Below are positions 1 through 8,660 of a DNA stretch of 64,000 bases, piece after piece. The stretch lies in the NCBI RefSeq assembly GCF_043633585.1, contig NZ_CP141832.1:2728001-2792000 (forward strand), written 5' to 3'. Each line of letters starts with the position of its first letter. Position 1 is the first letter of the stretch. The notes under the pieces were generated by a model that saw nothing but the letters and a program-made list of their open reading frames with translations, did no database searches and was not told where the DNA came from. The translations under genes were made by a program, and so were the position numbers. Source of the stretch: Lacrimispora sinapis. GTDB lineage: Bacteria > Bacillota > Clostridia > Lachnospirales > Lachnospiraceae.

Positions 1-1860
1 AAACAAAAGCTTTAATGCCTCCGTGTCCTCTCCTGCGATCTGAGTGATGCAGGCCAGGGAACCAAGATCTGCTATATTTTCATCAAGGGTCTGCAGACCG
101 TTTACCTTCCGTCCCTCAAATCCTTCCTGTGCATTGTAGTAAGCCGCCACCCGGTCCGCCCTCTCCTTAAATGCTGCACGGTCTTCTCCGGACCACCATA
201 CGTGATAGTTTCCATTTTCATCATATTGGGAACCGGAGGAATCAAAGGCATGGCTGACTTCATGGGCGATGACCATTCCTATTCCTCCAAGATTTGACGC
301 ATACGCTGCATTGGGATCATAAAAAGGAGCCTGAAGTATTGCCGCCGGAAATACGATCTCATTGCCTGTAGGATTATAATAGGCATTGACGGTCTGAGGG
401 GTCATGGCCCATTCTCCTTTATCCACGGGCCTGCGTACCTTTTCCTTTTGCACCCCATGCCTGGCCTTCACAAGGGACAGGATGTTATCAATAAAATTCC
501 CTCCCTGCTCTGCCGGCCGGACAGAAGCATTTTTATAATCATCGGGCCATTGATCGGGATATCCGATTTTCAGTGTCATGTGGTCCAGCTTCCGGACTGC
601 GGCTTCTTTGGTTTCCTCTCCCATCCAGTCCAGCGCCAGAATTTGGCTTTTATAGGCATTTAGAATCTGCCGGACCATTTCTTCAATGGCCTTTTTCTCT
701 TCTTGGGAAAACTGTTTCTCCACATAGAGCTGGCCGAATTCAAAGCCCAGCATGTCCTGAGTCATTTCACTGGCCATTTTCTCATCGGATTTGTTTTCCT
801 TGATCCCGTTTTGAAGATTGTGCCAGTCTCTGTAATTGTCACGGATCTCCGGTGTAAGATAGATCCCAAAATCATTGATCAGGCAGAATATGGTGTAATT
901 TTTAAGAAGCGGCAGAGAGTCCTCCGTCAGATAGCTGCCCAGCTTTTTCATCTGTTCTTCCTGGCTGACCACATATGTGTCAAGGCCGGAGAGTCCGGCT
1001 GACTGGATAAAACGGTCTATGGTTCCCTCCGGGAAAAGTTTTTTCAGTTCTTCCAGGCTATAAGGATTATAAATGACTCCAGGATCATTCTGCTTGCTTA
1101 AAGGGAGGGCGCTTTTTGCCAGATCTTTCTGAAATGCAAGAATATCTGCCGCTGCCTTTTTTGCCTCCTCCTGGCCCATGCCGGAATATTTGAGGGTCCT
1201 TTCCATATATGCCTCGTAACTTTTTATCAATTCCGCCTGTGACTCATCCTCCAGGGTTTCCTTTCCCGGTCCCAAGTCTGCTCCGTCTAAGTACAGGGCG
1301 TACCGGGTAGAATCCTTTAAATCTTCATACCACTGTGGCAGAATGATGCTGCCAAAGCCGATATCCGAATAGATGGTTCCTGCAGCGCGTAAGTACTCAT
1401 CCAGGCTGGACGCATTTTTTATGCTGTCCATATAAGGCTTTAACTGACCAAATCCAGCCGCTTCTCTCCCATTCGTATCCAGGGCGGTCAGATACAGGTC
1501 TGCAATCTTCTGCTGGAGTGATCCAGGTGCTGCGTTACTCCGGTTTTTGACCGTCCCGGTCAGGGTCTCATGAAGGTCCTCATAAGCCTTTTTGTCCAGT
1601 TCATAAAAATAGCTCCAGTGATTGGAATCCTTTGGGATCTCTTTTTCTTTTAATACCTTTTGATTTACATATTCATAAAAATCATCTGCTAATTTCACCT
1701 TATCTCCGGTCTGTTTTTCTTCCCGTTTCGCCTCCCCCTGCACATTGACCGGCTGAGCATTGGTCTCTTCCGGCAAAACTTCCTTCTGGCTCCTGCAGCC
1801 CGACATCAGAAAAGACAGCATCAGCAGAAGTGCCAGACACAAACTGGTTTTTCTTTTCAT
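1..1860 (-). CDS. M13-family zinc metallopeptidase (C-terminus off window)
   Basis: Neprilysin/PepO-type zinc endopeptidase, probably a surface lipoprotein that cleaves peptides outside the cell. The frame is open for 620 codons from ATG 1858-1860 to the left edge. The family is usually 650-680 residues, so about 60 C-terminal residues are missing. The N-terminus is a short basic segment, a hydrophobic stretch and a lipobox-like LMSGC with Cys22. The zinc motif HEVSH is at residues 533-537 and the third-ligand motif ENIAD at 594-598; an NAYY segment typical of M13 enzymes lies before HEVSH. A GGAAAGGG ribosome site precedes the ATG. It lies just after the terminator of the S1 gene, and I see no clear promoter of its own. 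Family assignment is firm; the substrate is unknown. Confidence 0.93.
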   Translation of the reverse strand, partial: MKRKTSLCLALLLMLSFLMSGCRSQKEVLPEETNAQPVNVQGEAKREEKQTGDKVKLADDFYEYVNQKVLKEKEIPKDSNHWSYFYELDKKAYEDLHETLTGTVKNRSNAAPGSLQQKIADLYLTALDTNGREAAGFGQLKPYMDSIKNASSLDEYLRAAGTIYSDIGFGSIILPQWYEDLKDSTRYALYLDGADLGPGKETLEDESQAELIKSYEAYMERTLKYSGMGQEEAKKAAADILAFQKDLAKSALPLSKQNDPGVIYNPYSLEELKKLFPEGTIDRFIQSAGLSGLDTYVVSQEEQMKKLGSYLTEDSLPLLKNYTIFCLINDFGIYLTPEIRDNYRDWHNLQNGIKENKSDEKMASEMTQDMLGFEFGQLYVEKQFSQEEKKAIEEMVRQILNAYKSQILALDWMGEETKEAAVRKLDHMTLKIGYPDQWPDDYKNASVRPAEQGGNFIDNILSLVKARHGVQKEKVRRPVDKGEWAMTPQTVNAYYNPTGNEIVFPAAILQAPFYDPNAAYASNLGGIGMVIAHEVSHAFDSSGSQYDENGNYHVWWSGEDRAAFKERADRVAAYYNAQEGFEGRKVNGLQTLDENIADLGSLACITQIAGEDTEALKLLF

Positions 1861-1896
1861 AATTTCCCTTTCCTGTTCTTACTGGATTTTGGTATT

Positions 1897-1927
1897 CAAA
1901 AAAGGAAGTGGATCGCTCCACTTCCTT
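1897..1927 (-). terminator. Rho-independent terminator after the S1 gene
   Basis: An 11-bp perfect stem (1902-1912 with 1917-1927, loop of 4) is followed on the minus strand by six T. It ends the aldo/keto reductase-to-S1 gene block. Confidence 0.9.
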
Positions 1928-1950
1928 ATCTGATCTATCTCTTATTATGT

Positions 1951-3045
1951 TTAAGCTTCGTCAGAATATACAGAAGAATCTTCCATATCTTCCTGCACCT
2001 GAAGTGCTTTGATGCTTAAACTGATTTTTTTATCATCTTCGTTGAAATCAACGACTCTTGCTTCGATCTCCTGGCCGATAGAAAGTACATCGGAAGGCTT
2101 TTCTACATGTTCTCTGGAAATCTGGGATACATGAAGCAGTGCGTCAACACCTGGTTCCAGTTCTACGAAAGCACCGAAATCCGTCATACGTGCAACTCTT
2201 CCGCTTACTACATTTCCTACTGCATACTTATCAGATGCATCTTTCCAGGGATTTGTCTCAGGGAACTTTAAGCTTAATGCGATCTTATCGCCATTGATGT
2301 CCTTGATTAAAACTTTAATCTTTTCTCCGGCCTTGAATGCCTTTTTCGGGCTTTCTACTCTGCCCCAGCTCATCTCAGAGATATGAAGCAGACCGTCTGC
2401 TCCGCCAAGATCAATGAATGCACCGAAATCCGTTACGTTCTTGATCGTACCTTCTACCACATCTCCTGGCTTGATTCTGCTGAATAATTCCTTCTGCAGC
2501 TCTGCTCTCTTAGCAACCATGAGCTGTTTTCTGTCGCCAATGATTCTTCTTCTTCTGGGATTGAATTCTGTAATGATGAAATCGATTTCCTTGTCTGCAT
2601 ATTTGGATAAATCTTTTTCGTAAGTATCGGATACCAGACTTGCAGGAATAAAGACTCTTGCGCCCTCTACAACAACACTCAACCCACCGTCAAGCACCTG
2701 TGCAACTTTTGCAGTAAGTACTTCGTGGTTTTCAAATGCTTCTTCCAGTTTTTTATTGCCTCTGTCTGCAGCCAGTCTCTTGTAAGACAGTGCAACCTGG
2801 CCTTCGCCGTCGTTTACCTTGATGACTTTGGCTTCCATCTCTTCTCCAACCTGAACAACAGTTGTGAGATCGAAATTCTGGTCATCCGTGTACTCGCTAC
2901 GCGGAATAATGCCGTCAGACTTGTAACCTATATTCAAGACTATTTCATCTTCTTTTACGTCGATGACTTTACCAGTGACGATCTCTCCTGTACGTATGGT
3001 TTTTAATGATTCTTCTAACATTTGTTCAAAACTTAATTCTGACAT
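1951..3045 (-). CDS. S1 RNA-binding domain protein (RpsA-like)
   Basis: Cytoplasmic RNA-binding protein of the ribosomal S1 type, thought to act in mRNA binding by the ribosome. Its 364 residues hold four OB-fold S1 repeats (about 18-88, 105-170, 190-258, 275-345). The last two carry the characteristic VTDFGAF and MTDFGAF cores. It is shorter than the six-repeat S1 of Gram-negatives, which is normal for Firmicutes. The start is set by GAGGAGG ten bases upstream. The gene overlaps the 3' end of ispH by 20 nt in another frame. In many clostridia the two are fused into one polypeptide of about 640 residues; here they are separate but probably translationally coupled. Confidence 0.93.
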   Translation of the reverse strand: MSELSFEQMLEESLKTIRTGEIVTGKVIDVKEDEIVLNIGYKSDGIIPRSEYTDDQNFDLTTVVQVGEEMEAKVIKVNDGEGQVALSYKRLAADRGNKKLEEAFENHEVLTAKVAQVLDGGLSVVVEGARVFIPASLVSDTYEKDLSKYADKEIDFIITEFNPRRRRIIGDRKQLMVAKRAELQKELFSRIKPGDVVEGTIKNVTDFGAFIDLGGADGLLHISEMSWGRVESPKKAFKAGEKIKVLIKDINGDKIALSLKFPETNPWKDASDKYAVGNVVSGRVARMTDFGAFVELEPGVDALLHVSQISREHVEKPSDVLSIGQEIEARVVDFNEDDKKISLSIKALQVQEDMEDSSVYSDEA

Positions 3046-3877
3046 TAGTATGAACCTCCTCGATAATATGATTCGGGGTTGAAGCCCCGGCTGTAATACC
3101 TACGCTGCGCACAGAATTTACACAATCAGGATCTAAATCACCTAGTGTCTGGATATAGTAAGTATTCTTACATTCCCTTCGGCATATGTCGTACAGCTTC
3201 TGGGTATTAGAACTGCTCTTTCCGCCAATGACAATCATGGCATCCACTTCTGAAGCTATCCGCTTTGCTTCCACCTGTCTTTCCTGTGTTGCATTGCAAA
3301 TCGTATTTAAAACAAGTATATCATACCTCGTTTTAGAAATTTTTTCAACTAAATCTTGAAATTTATTGTAATTAAATGTCGTCTGTGATACAATACACAG
3401 CCTTTCTCCTTCTGACAAAGGTAAGGTTTCCACTTGTTCGGGTGTTTCCAATACTAGAGTATTGACATTTCCCCAGCCTTTAATACCCTGTACTTCCGGA
3501 TGCGATTCATTTCCAATGATGATCAGGCGTCTTCCGGCCTGATTCTGTTCTTCTGCGATACGGTGGATCTTTCTCACATAAGGACATGTGGCATCAATGA
3601 TTTCGATTCCGTTTTCTTCCATGATTTTATAAATCTGTCTGCCTACTCCATGGGATCTTATGACAACCACAGCGTCCCGGATCTGCTTTAATTCCTCTTC
3701 GGTATTTATGACCTTTACTCCCTTTTCCTCTAAATCCTTTACCACTTCTTCGTTGTGGATAATGGGACCATAGGTATAGATGGGCTTATCGTTTCGATTC
3801 AGTTGTTCATAGACCTGCTCCACGGCCCGTTTCACGCCAAAACAGAATCCTGCTGATTTCGCAATCACAACTTCCAT
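3026..3877 (-). CDS. ispH: 4-hydroxy-3-methylbut-2-enyl diphosphate reductase
   Basis: Last step of the MEP isoprenoid pathway: an iron-sulfur enzyme that reduces HMBPP to IPP and DMAPP. Its 283 residues show the three cluster cysteines in AGFCFGVKRAV (Cys12), DATCPYV and NTICNATQ. Substrate-binding histidines are in PIIHNEE and GNESHPE, and there is a GGKSSSNT segment. The ATG follows the cmk stop by two bases, so the two are one operon. The 3' end runs 20 nt into the S1 gene, whose ribosome site lies inside the ispH coding sequence. Length and motifs are normal for a free-standing IspH. Confidence 0.97.
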   Translation of the reverse strand: MEVVIAKSAGFCFGVKRAVEQVYEQLNRNDKPIYTYGPIIHNEEVVKDLEEKGVKVINTEEELKQIRDAVVVIRSHGVGRQIYKIMEENGIEIIDATCPYVRKIHRIAEEQNQAGRRLIIIGNESHPEVQGIKGWGNVNTLVLETPEQVETLPLSEGERLCIVSQTTFNYNKFQDLVEKISKTRYDILVLNTICNATQERQVEAKRIASEVDAMIVIGGKSSSNTQKLYDICRRECKNTYYIQTLGDLDPDCVNSVRSVGITAGASTPNHIIEEVHTNVRIKF

Positions 3878-3879
3878 GT

Positions 3880-4566
3880 CTACTTCTCCCCTCTCTCTTT
3901 CTTCTGCTTGAATAATTCCACGATCTGCTCTTCCACTTGTCTGGCTGTCATGGATGAAGAATCCACGAAAACAGCATCTTCTGCCTGCTTTAACGGGGAG
4001 ACTTCCCGGTTCATATCCCGGTTGTCCCTCTCAATGATATCTTTTTCTATGTCCTCTAACGTATACTCTGTTCCGCTGTTACGAAGCTGGCCAAACCGTC
4101 TTCTGGCACGCACCTTGCTGCTTGCGGTCAGATAGATTTTAAGATCTGCATCCGGAAGGACGCAGGTTCCGATATCTCTGCCATCCATAATGACATTTTC
4201 TTTTTCTGCCAGTTTCTTCTGGAGCTCCACCAGCTTTTTGCGCACCGGAAGATAGACTGAGGTGGCGGAGGCCATGGCGCTGACTTCTCCTGTCCGGATC
4301 AAGCCGGAAACATTCTCTCCGTTTAAAAGCACCTGCTGCTCTCCGTTTTTGTAGGCAATGGTCACATTCACCTCTTCGGCAGCCCGTGATATGGCGGCCT
4401 CATCGGAAGAAGGAATCCCATTCCTCAAAAAATAAAGTGCCATGGCACGGTACATGGCTCCTGTATCAACATATACGAAATGAAGCCTTTCTGCAACGGA
4501 TCTGGCAATGGTGCTTTTTCCTGCTCCGGCAGGTCCGTCGATCGCTATGTTATAAACCTTTTTCAT
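3880..4566 (-). CDS. cmk: (d)CMP kinase
   Basis: Phosphorylates CMP and dCMP with ATP in pyrimidine nucleotide recycling (cytoplasm). Its 228 residues have the P-loop GPAGAGKST near the N-terminus and the GRDIGT substrate motif typical of Cmk. C-terminal RxxRR and DRRD-like arginine-rich lid segments (RARRRF, DNRDMNRE) are also present. The start codon overlaps the stop of the upstream FAD protein (ATGA), which indicates translational coupling. cmk next to ispH and S1 is a common clostridial arrangement. Confidence 0.97.
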   Translation of the reverse strand: MKKVYNIAIDGPAGAGKSTIARSVAERLHFVYVDTGAMYRAMALYFLRNGIPSSDEAAISRAAEEVNVTIAYKNGEQQVLLNGENVSGLIRTGEVSAMASATSVYLPVRKKLVELQKKLAEKENVIMDGRDIGTCVLPDADLKIYLTASSKVRARRRFGQLRNSGTEYTLEDIEKDIIERDNRDMNREVSPLKQAEDAVFVDSSSMTARQVEEQIVELFKQKKERGEK

Positions 4567-5819
4567 CGTTCGTCTTTCTCCTCTCCGGCAGCACTCCCTG
4601 CGGCCCAGCCGGTGGACCAGGCAATCTGCAGATTAAACCCTCCGGTCACCGCATCCAAATCAAGCACTTCCCCTGCGAAATAAAGTCCTGAGATGAGTTT
4701 TGATTCCATGGTGGAGGGGTTGACCTCTTTCACTGAAATACCTCCCTGAGTGATGATGGCCTCGTTATAGGCCCGGAGCCCGGTAAGCGTGAGGGTAAAT
4801 GCTTTGGTTGACTGAATGATCTTCTGCCGTTCTTCCTTTGTGATCTCATTGACCTTTTTTTCCGGCGGTATACCGCTTCGGTCTACCATGACCGGAACCA
4901 GCTTGGCCGGATATAAATGATTCAATGCATTTTTAAACTGCCGGTTGATGGACTCTTCAAATTCACGCAAAAGTCTGGCATCAAGCTGCTCTGCCGAAAG
5001 AGCAGGCTTTAAATCAATGGAAAGAGTCAGAGGGCCTTTTTTTAACTCTTTTGCCGCATAGCTGCTGGCGCTCAAAAGTACAGGGCCGCTGACACCGTAA
5101 TGGGTAAAAAGCATCTCTCCGAATTCTTTATAAATGACCTTCTTTCCCCTGGAAACCGTGGCTTCCACATTGCGCAGAGACAATCCCTGAAGTTCTTTTA
5201 CCACCGGTTCCTCTGCCACAAAGGGAACCAGGGCCGGAGACAGCGGCGTAACCGTATGTCCTGCTTCCTTTGCCAGTTCATAGCCATCTCCGGTGGAGCC
5301 GGTGGCCTGGTAGGAAAAACCGCCGCAGGCAACGATCACCGCATCTGCGAAAACCGTTTCCTTCTTTCCCCCGTTCTTTATGACAAGGCCCGTTACTGCG
5401 CCGTTTTCCATGAGGAGATGTTCTGCCTGAGACCGGTAGTGAATGGTAACTCCCAGCTCCAGAAGTCTCTGGTTTAAGGCCCGGATCACGTCGGAGGACT
5501 TGTCTGTCACCGGAAATACCCGGTTGCCCCTCTCGGTCTTCAACGGACAGCCAAGGCTTTCCAAAAGGTTCATCATATCAAAATTGGTAAATCCATAAAA
5601 GCTGCTATATAAAAATTTGGCATTGGTCACCACATTACCGAATAATTCTTCGGTGTCACAGGCATTGGTCACGTTGCAGCGTCCCTTTCCTGTAATGTAA
5701 ACTTTTTTGCCAAGTTTTTCATTTTTCTCAAAAATATGGACGGTACTGCCCTTCATGGCTGCTGCTATACCAGCCAGCATCCCTGCAGCGCCCCCGCCCA
5801 CGACTAAAACCGTATTCAT
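4563..5819 (-). CDS. BaiN/HI0933-family NAD(P)/FAD-dependent oxidoreductase
   Basis: Flavoprotein of the HI0933/YhiN/BaiN family; bile-acid or other enone reduction is reported for some members, but most have no known substrate. The Rossmann FAD-binding motif GGGAAGM is at the extreme N-terminus. It is followed by GKGRCNVTN, and a C-terminal FAGEVLDLDAVTGGFN binds FAD; all are family hallmarks. I place the start at ATG 5817-5819 because AGGAGG lies seven bases upstream; a longer reading would put that site inside the gene. That gives 418 residues, the usual length. It heads the cmk-ispH-S1 group, overlapping cmk by 4 nt. Confidence 0.9.
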   Translation of the reverse strand: MNTVLVVGGGAAGMLAGIAAAMKGSTVHIFEKNEKLGKKVYITGKGRCNVTNACDTEELFGNVVTNAKFLYSSFYGFTNFDMMNLLESLGCPLKTERGNRVFPVTDKSSDVIRALNQRLLELGVTIHYRSQAEHLLMENGAVTGLVIKNGGKKETVFADAVIVACGGFSYQATGSTGDGYELAKEAGHTVTPLSPALVPFVAEEPVVKELQGLSLRNVEATVSRGKKVIYKEFGEMLFTHYGVSGPVLLSASSYAAKELKKGPLTLSIDLKPALSAEQLDARLLREFEESINRQFKNALNHLYPAKLVPVMVDRSGIPPEKKVNEITKEERQKIIQSTKAFTLTLTGLRAYNEAIITQGGISVKEVNPSTMESKLISGLYFAGEVLDLDAVTGGFNLQIAWSTGWAAGSAAGEEKDER

Positions 5820-5885
5820 ACCGTTTCCTCCTGGTTCATTCACTCCTTTTCTACTTTACACGAAAAGAGAGGAAAATACAAGCGG

Positions 5886-7385
5886 TCACGAATTTTTCTT
5901 TGCCTCCCTGATCTTTGTTTCCAGGGCATCCACTACCGTTTTTAAAATCTTTACTCTGGCATAATATTTGCAGTTTCCTTCCACCACAATCCAGGGAGCA
6001 TCCGTGGTTGAGGTGCGCACCAGCATCTCATTGACCGCGTCTTCATACTGGTCCCACTTTTCCCGGTTTCTCCAGTCTTCTTCCGTTATTTTCCACTGTT
6101 TGAGAGGATTTTGCTGGCGCGCCAGGAAACGGCGTTCCTGCTCGTCTTTATCAATGTGAAGCCAGAACTTCAAGACCACTGCTCCCGCATTGGCCATATG
6201 CTCCTCCATCTCATTGATCTCCTGGTAAGCCTGTTTCCACTCCTCTTCGCTGCAAAAGCCTTCGATCCGCTCCACCAGCACACGGCCATACCAGGTCCGG
6301 TCAAAGATGGCGATGTGGCCTGCCTTTGGCACATGGTTCCAGAAACGCCACAGATAATGATGGACCCGTTCTATGTCATTGGGAGCGGACGTGGGGTAAA
6401 CCTTATAGCCTCTCGGGTCCAGATGGCTGGTAAGGCGTCTGATGGCTCCTCCCTTTCCGGCGGCATCCCAGCCCTCAAATCCAAGAACCACCGGTATCTT
6501 TAAACGATAGACCTGGCTGTGCAGGTGCTCAAGACGTTCCTGCAGGAAGTCGATTTTCTTTTTGTAATCTTCCTTTGAGAGGGACTTGTTTAAATCCACA
6601 CCGGAGAGAACGTCATTCTGATACTTGACGGAGCGGGTCAAAACTTCTTTTTCCTTACGCTCTCCACGAAGCTGGCGTTGTCTTAGAGCTTCTTCTAGAA
6701 TGTCCGTCACATGGGTCATGATCTTTACAGCGGCATATTTCTTGTCAGTGGCTTCAATGATGGTCCAGGGAGCATAGTCCATATCCGTCTTTTCAAGCAT
6801 CTCCTCACAAATGCTTAAAAACCGGCTGTAGTCTTTGTTCCTGCGCCAGTCATCCTTGGACACACGCCAGCTGGTATCTTTGGAGCTTTCCAGCTTTTGA
6901 AACCGTTTTTTCTGTTCTTTCTCCGAGATGTAGAGGAACAGCTTTATTATGACCATACCGTCATCCGTCAGCTGGCGTTCAAAGGACTGGATATCCCTCA
7001 ATGCTCCCGGCATGGCGGTCTCAGGGATTTTCCCGTCAAACCGTTCCATGGTCACCTGCCGGTACCAGCTTCTGTCAAAGATGGCGATTCTTCCCTGGGC
7101 AGGGATTTTGGTCCAGAAGCGCCATAAAAACGGGTGCAGACGCTCCTCTCGGGTGGATTTATCATTGGCATACCCATCAAACCCTCTCGGGTCCAGAGCC
7201 TGTATCAGGTGATTGATCTGAGTGCCTTTTCCGGATGCTCCCATTCCCTCAAACACGATCATCACGGGAATCCCTGCCTCCTTGCATTTCCGCTGCAAGA
7301 CTCCCAGTTTCTCCTTTTGCTCTCCGATTCTTTTTTTATAGGTATCCTGACCAATCTCTTTTGACAGGTCTATTTTTTCCAACAT
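5886..7385 (-). CDS. pap: Polyphosphate:AMP phosphotransferase (tandem PPK2 domains)
   Basis: Uses polyphosphate to phosphorylate AMP to ADP (class II PPK2). The two tandem PPK2 domains cover about residues 5-250 and 260-499. Each has a P-loop (FEGMGASGKGTQ; FEGWDAAGKGGA) and a FDRSWY/FDRTWY lid motif. About 500 residues and two domains is the Pap layout; single-domain PPK2 is half as long. The start at ATG 7383-7385 is fixed by GGAGGG upstream. It lies 26 nt after the aldo/keto reductase stop, so both are probably co-transcribed. With ppdK and hppA elsewhere in the window it points to use of polyphosphate and PPi as energy currency. Confidence 0.92.
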   Translation of the reverse strand: MLEKIDLSKEIGQDTYKKRIGEQKEKLGVLQRKCKEAGIPVMIVFEGMGASGKGTQINHLIQALDPRGFDGYANDKSTREERLHPFLWRFWTKIPAQGRIAIFDRSWYRQVTMERFDGKIPETAMPGALRDIQSFERQLTDDGMVIIKLFLYISEKEQKKRFQKLESSKDTSWRVSKDDWRRNKDYSRFLSICEEMLEKTDMDYAPWTIIEATDKKYAAVKIMTHVTDILEEALRQRQLRGERKEKEVLTRSVKYQNDVLSGVDLNKSLSKEDYKKKIDFLQERLEHLHSQVYRLKIPVVLGFEGWDAAGKGGAIRRLTSHLDPRGYKVYPTSAPNDIERVHHYLWRFWNHVPKAGHIAIFDRTWYGRVLVERIEGFCSEEEWKQAYQEINEMEEHMANAGAVVLKFWLHIDKDEQERRFLARQQNPLKQWKITEEDWRNREKWDQYEDAVNEMLVRTSTTDAPWIVVEGNCKYYARVKILKTVVDALETKIREAKKNS

Positions 7386-7411
7386 AAAACCGTCCCTCCT
7401 TCTTAAAGTGA

Positions 7412-8533
7412 TCAGGCCTCCAGTTTTGCAAACACCTTTGCCACCTCCGGCATGACCTGACTGATCTTTATCATCTGGGGACATTCCTTTTCACAGCGGT
7501 GACAGGCTCTGCAGCCTTCCGCATTGACGGAAATGGAACGATATCCCTCTTTTGCTTCCTTTTCTTTGTGCGCGGCAGTCATGTTATAAAGGGTGAAAAT
7601 ATCCGGGATCGGAAGTCCGAAGGGACAAGGAATACAGTAGCGGCAGCCGGTACAGCCCACCAAAGCCATGGAATCATATACTTCCTTTGCTTTTTTGTAT
7701 ATCTCCCTTTCCTCTTCCGTCACCATATGGACATGGCTTCTGTCCGCATAGAGAAGATTGTCCTCTAACTGCGCTTCGTCGCTCATACCGCTTAAAAGCA
7801 GGCTAACCTCCGGCTGGTCCCATAAAAAATCCAGGGCATATTCCACACAGGACTTATCCTCCGGGAATAGTTTCTTGACGTGTTCCGCCGGATTAGCCAG
7901 CTTTCCCCCAAGAAGAGGTTCCATAATCACTACAGCCAGTCCTCGGGAGGCGGCCTCCTTCAACCCTTTTGCTCCTGCCTGATGAGTCAGATCCACATAG
8001 TTATACTGGATCTGGCAAAAATCCCATCCATCATAATAATCTAGGATATCCTGAAATACGTCATATGAATCATGGAAGGAAAATCCAAGATATTTAATTT
8101 TTCCATCTTTTCTTGCTTTTTCCATCTGTTTCACAAGATCGAATTTTTTGACCTTCTCTTCAAAACGTTCTCTGCTCAGCGCATGAAGCAGATAAAAATC
8201 CACATGGTCTGTCTGAAGCTTTTCCAGCTGTTCATTGAGAATAAGCTCAAAATCTTCTGCTTTTTCAAGCTTCCACACCGGACACTTGGTGGCCAGATAG
8301 GTTTTCTCCCGGTAACCGTCTGACAGCGCTTTTCCTACGATCCGTTCACTCTCTCCCTGATGATAAGGATACGCCGTATCCACGTAGTTGACGCCTTCGT
8401 CAATGGCATGACGGATCATGGCGACTGCCCGTGATTCATCGACCCGGCCGTCTTCTAAAACGGGAAGTCTCATGGCTCCAAACCCTAATGCTGATACGTT
8501 CAATCCTGTTTTTCCAAATTTACGATACTGCAT
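7412..8533 (-). CDS. Aldo/keto reductase with C-terminal 4Fe-4S domain
   Basis: NAD(P)H-dependent carbonyl reductase. A TIM-barrel aldo/keto reductase domain (about 1-280, GFGAMRLP near the start, VDTAYPY with the catalytic Asp and Tyr) is joined to a ferredoxin-like C-terminus. The latter has CTGCRYCIPCPFG and CRACHRCEKECP, which would bind clusters. The 373-residue fusion is common in anaerobes; the substrate is unknown. GGAGG precedes the ATG. It is the first gene of a block that continues into pap. Confidence 0.92.
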   Translation of the reverse strand: MQYRKFGKTGLNVSALGFGAMRLPVLEDGRVDESRAVAMIRHAIDEGVNYVDTAYPYHQGESERIVGKALSDGYREKTYLATKCPVWKLEKAEDFELILNEQLEKLQTDHVDFYLLHALSRERFEEKVKKFDLVKQMEKARKDGKIKYLGFSFHDSYDVFQDILDYYDGWDFCQIQYNYVDLTHQAGAKGLKEAASRGLAVVIMEPLLGGKLANPAEHVKKLFPEDKSCVEYALDFLWDQPEVSLLLSGMSDEAQLEDNLLYADRSHVHMVTEEEREIYKKAKEVYDSMALVGCTGCRYCIPCPFGLPIPDIFTLYNMTAAHKEKEAKEGYRSISVNAEGCRACHRCEKECPQMIKISQVMPEVAKVFAKLEA

Positions 8534-8607
8534 AGTTACCTCCGCATGATGTTTTTTTATAATGAGATTGTACCATAATTTCCTTTGATTCCATATACTT
8601 TTTTATT

Positions 8608-8655
8608 AAAAAAAGCAAAAGACAGGATAGAAAGCCTCCGCTTTTTTCCTGTCTT
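8608..8655 (-). terminator. Terminator after lysC
   Basis: A 9-bp outer stem (8619-8627 with 8647-8655) plus an inner AAAGC/GCTTT stem begins six bases after the lysC stop. On the minus strand it is followed by a T-rich run. Confidence 0.85.
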
Positions 8656-8660
8656 CTCCT

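Noticed and set aside
2900..3100. A frameshift error splitting an IspH-S1 fusion
   Set aside because: The S1 gene has its own ATG and well-placed AGGAGG, and both proteins have normal free-standing lengths; treated as genuinely separate genes.
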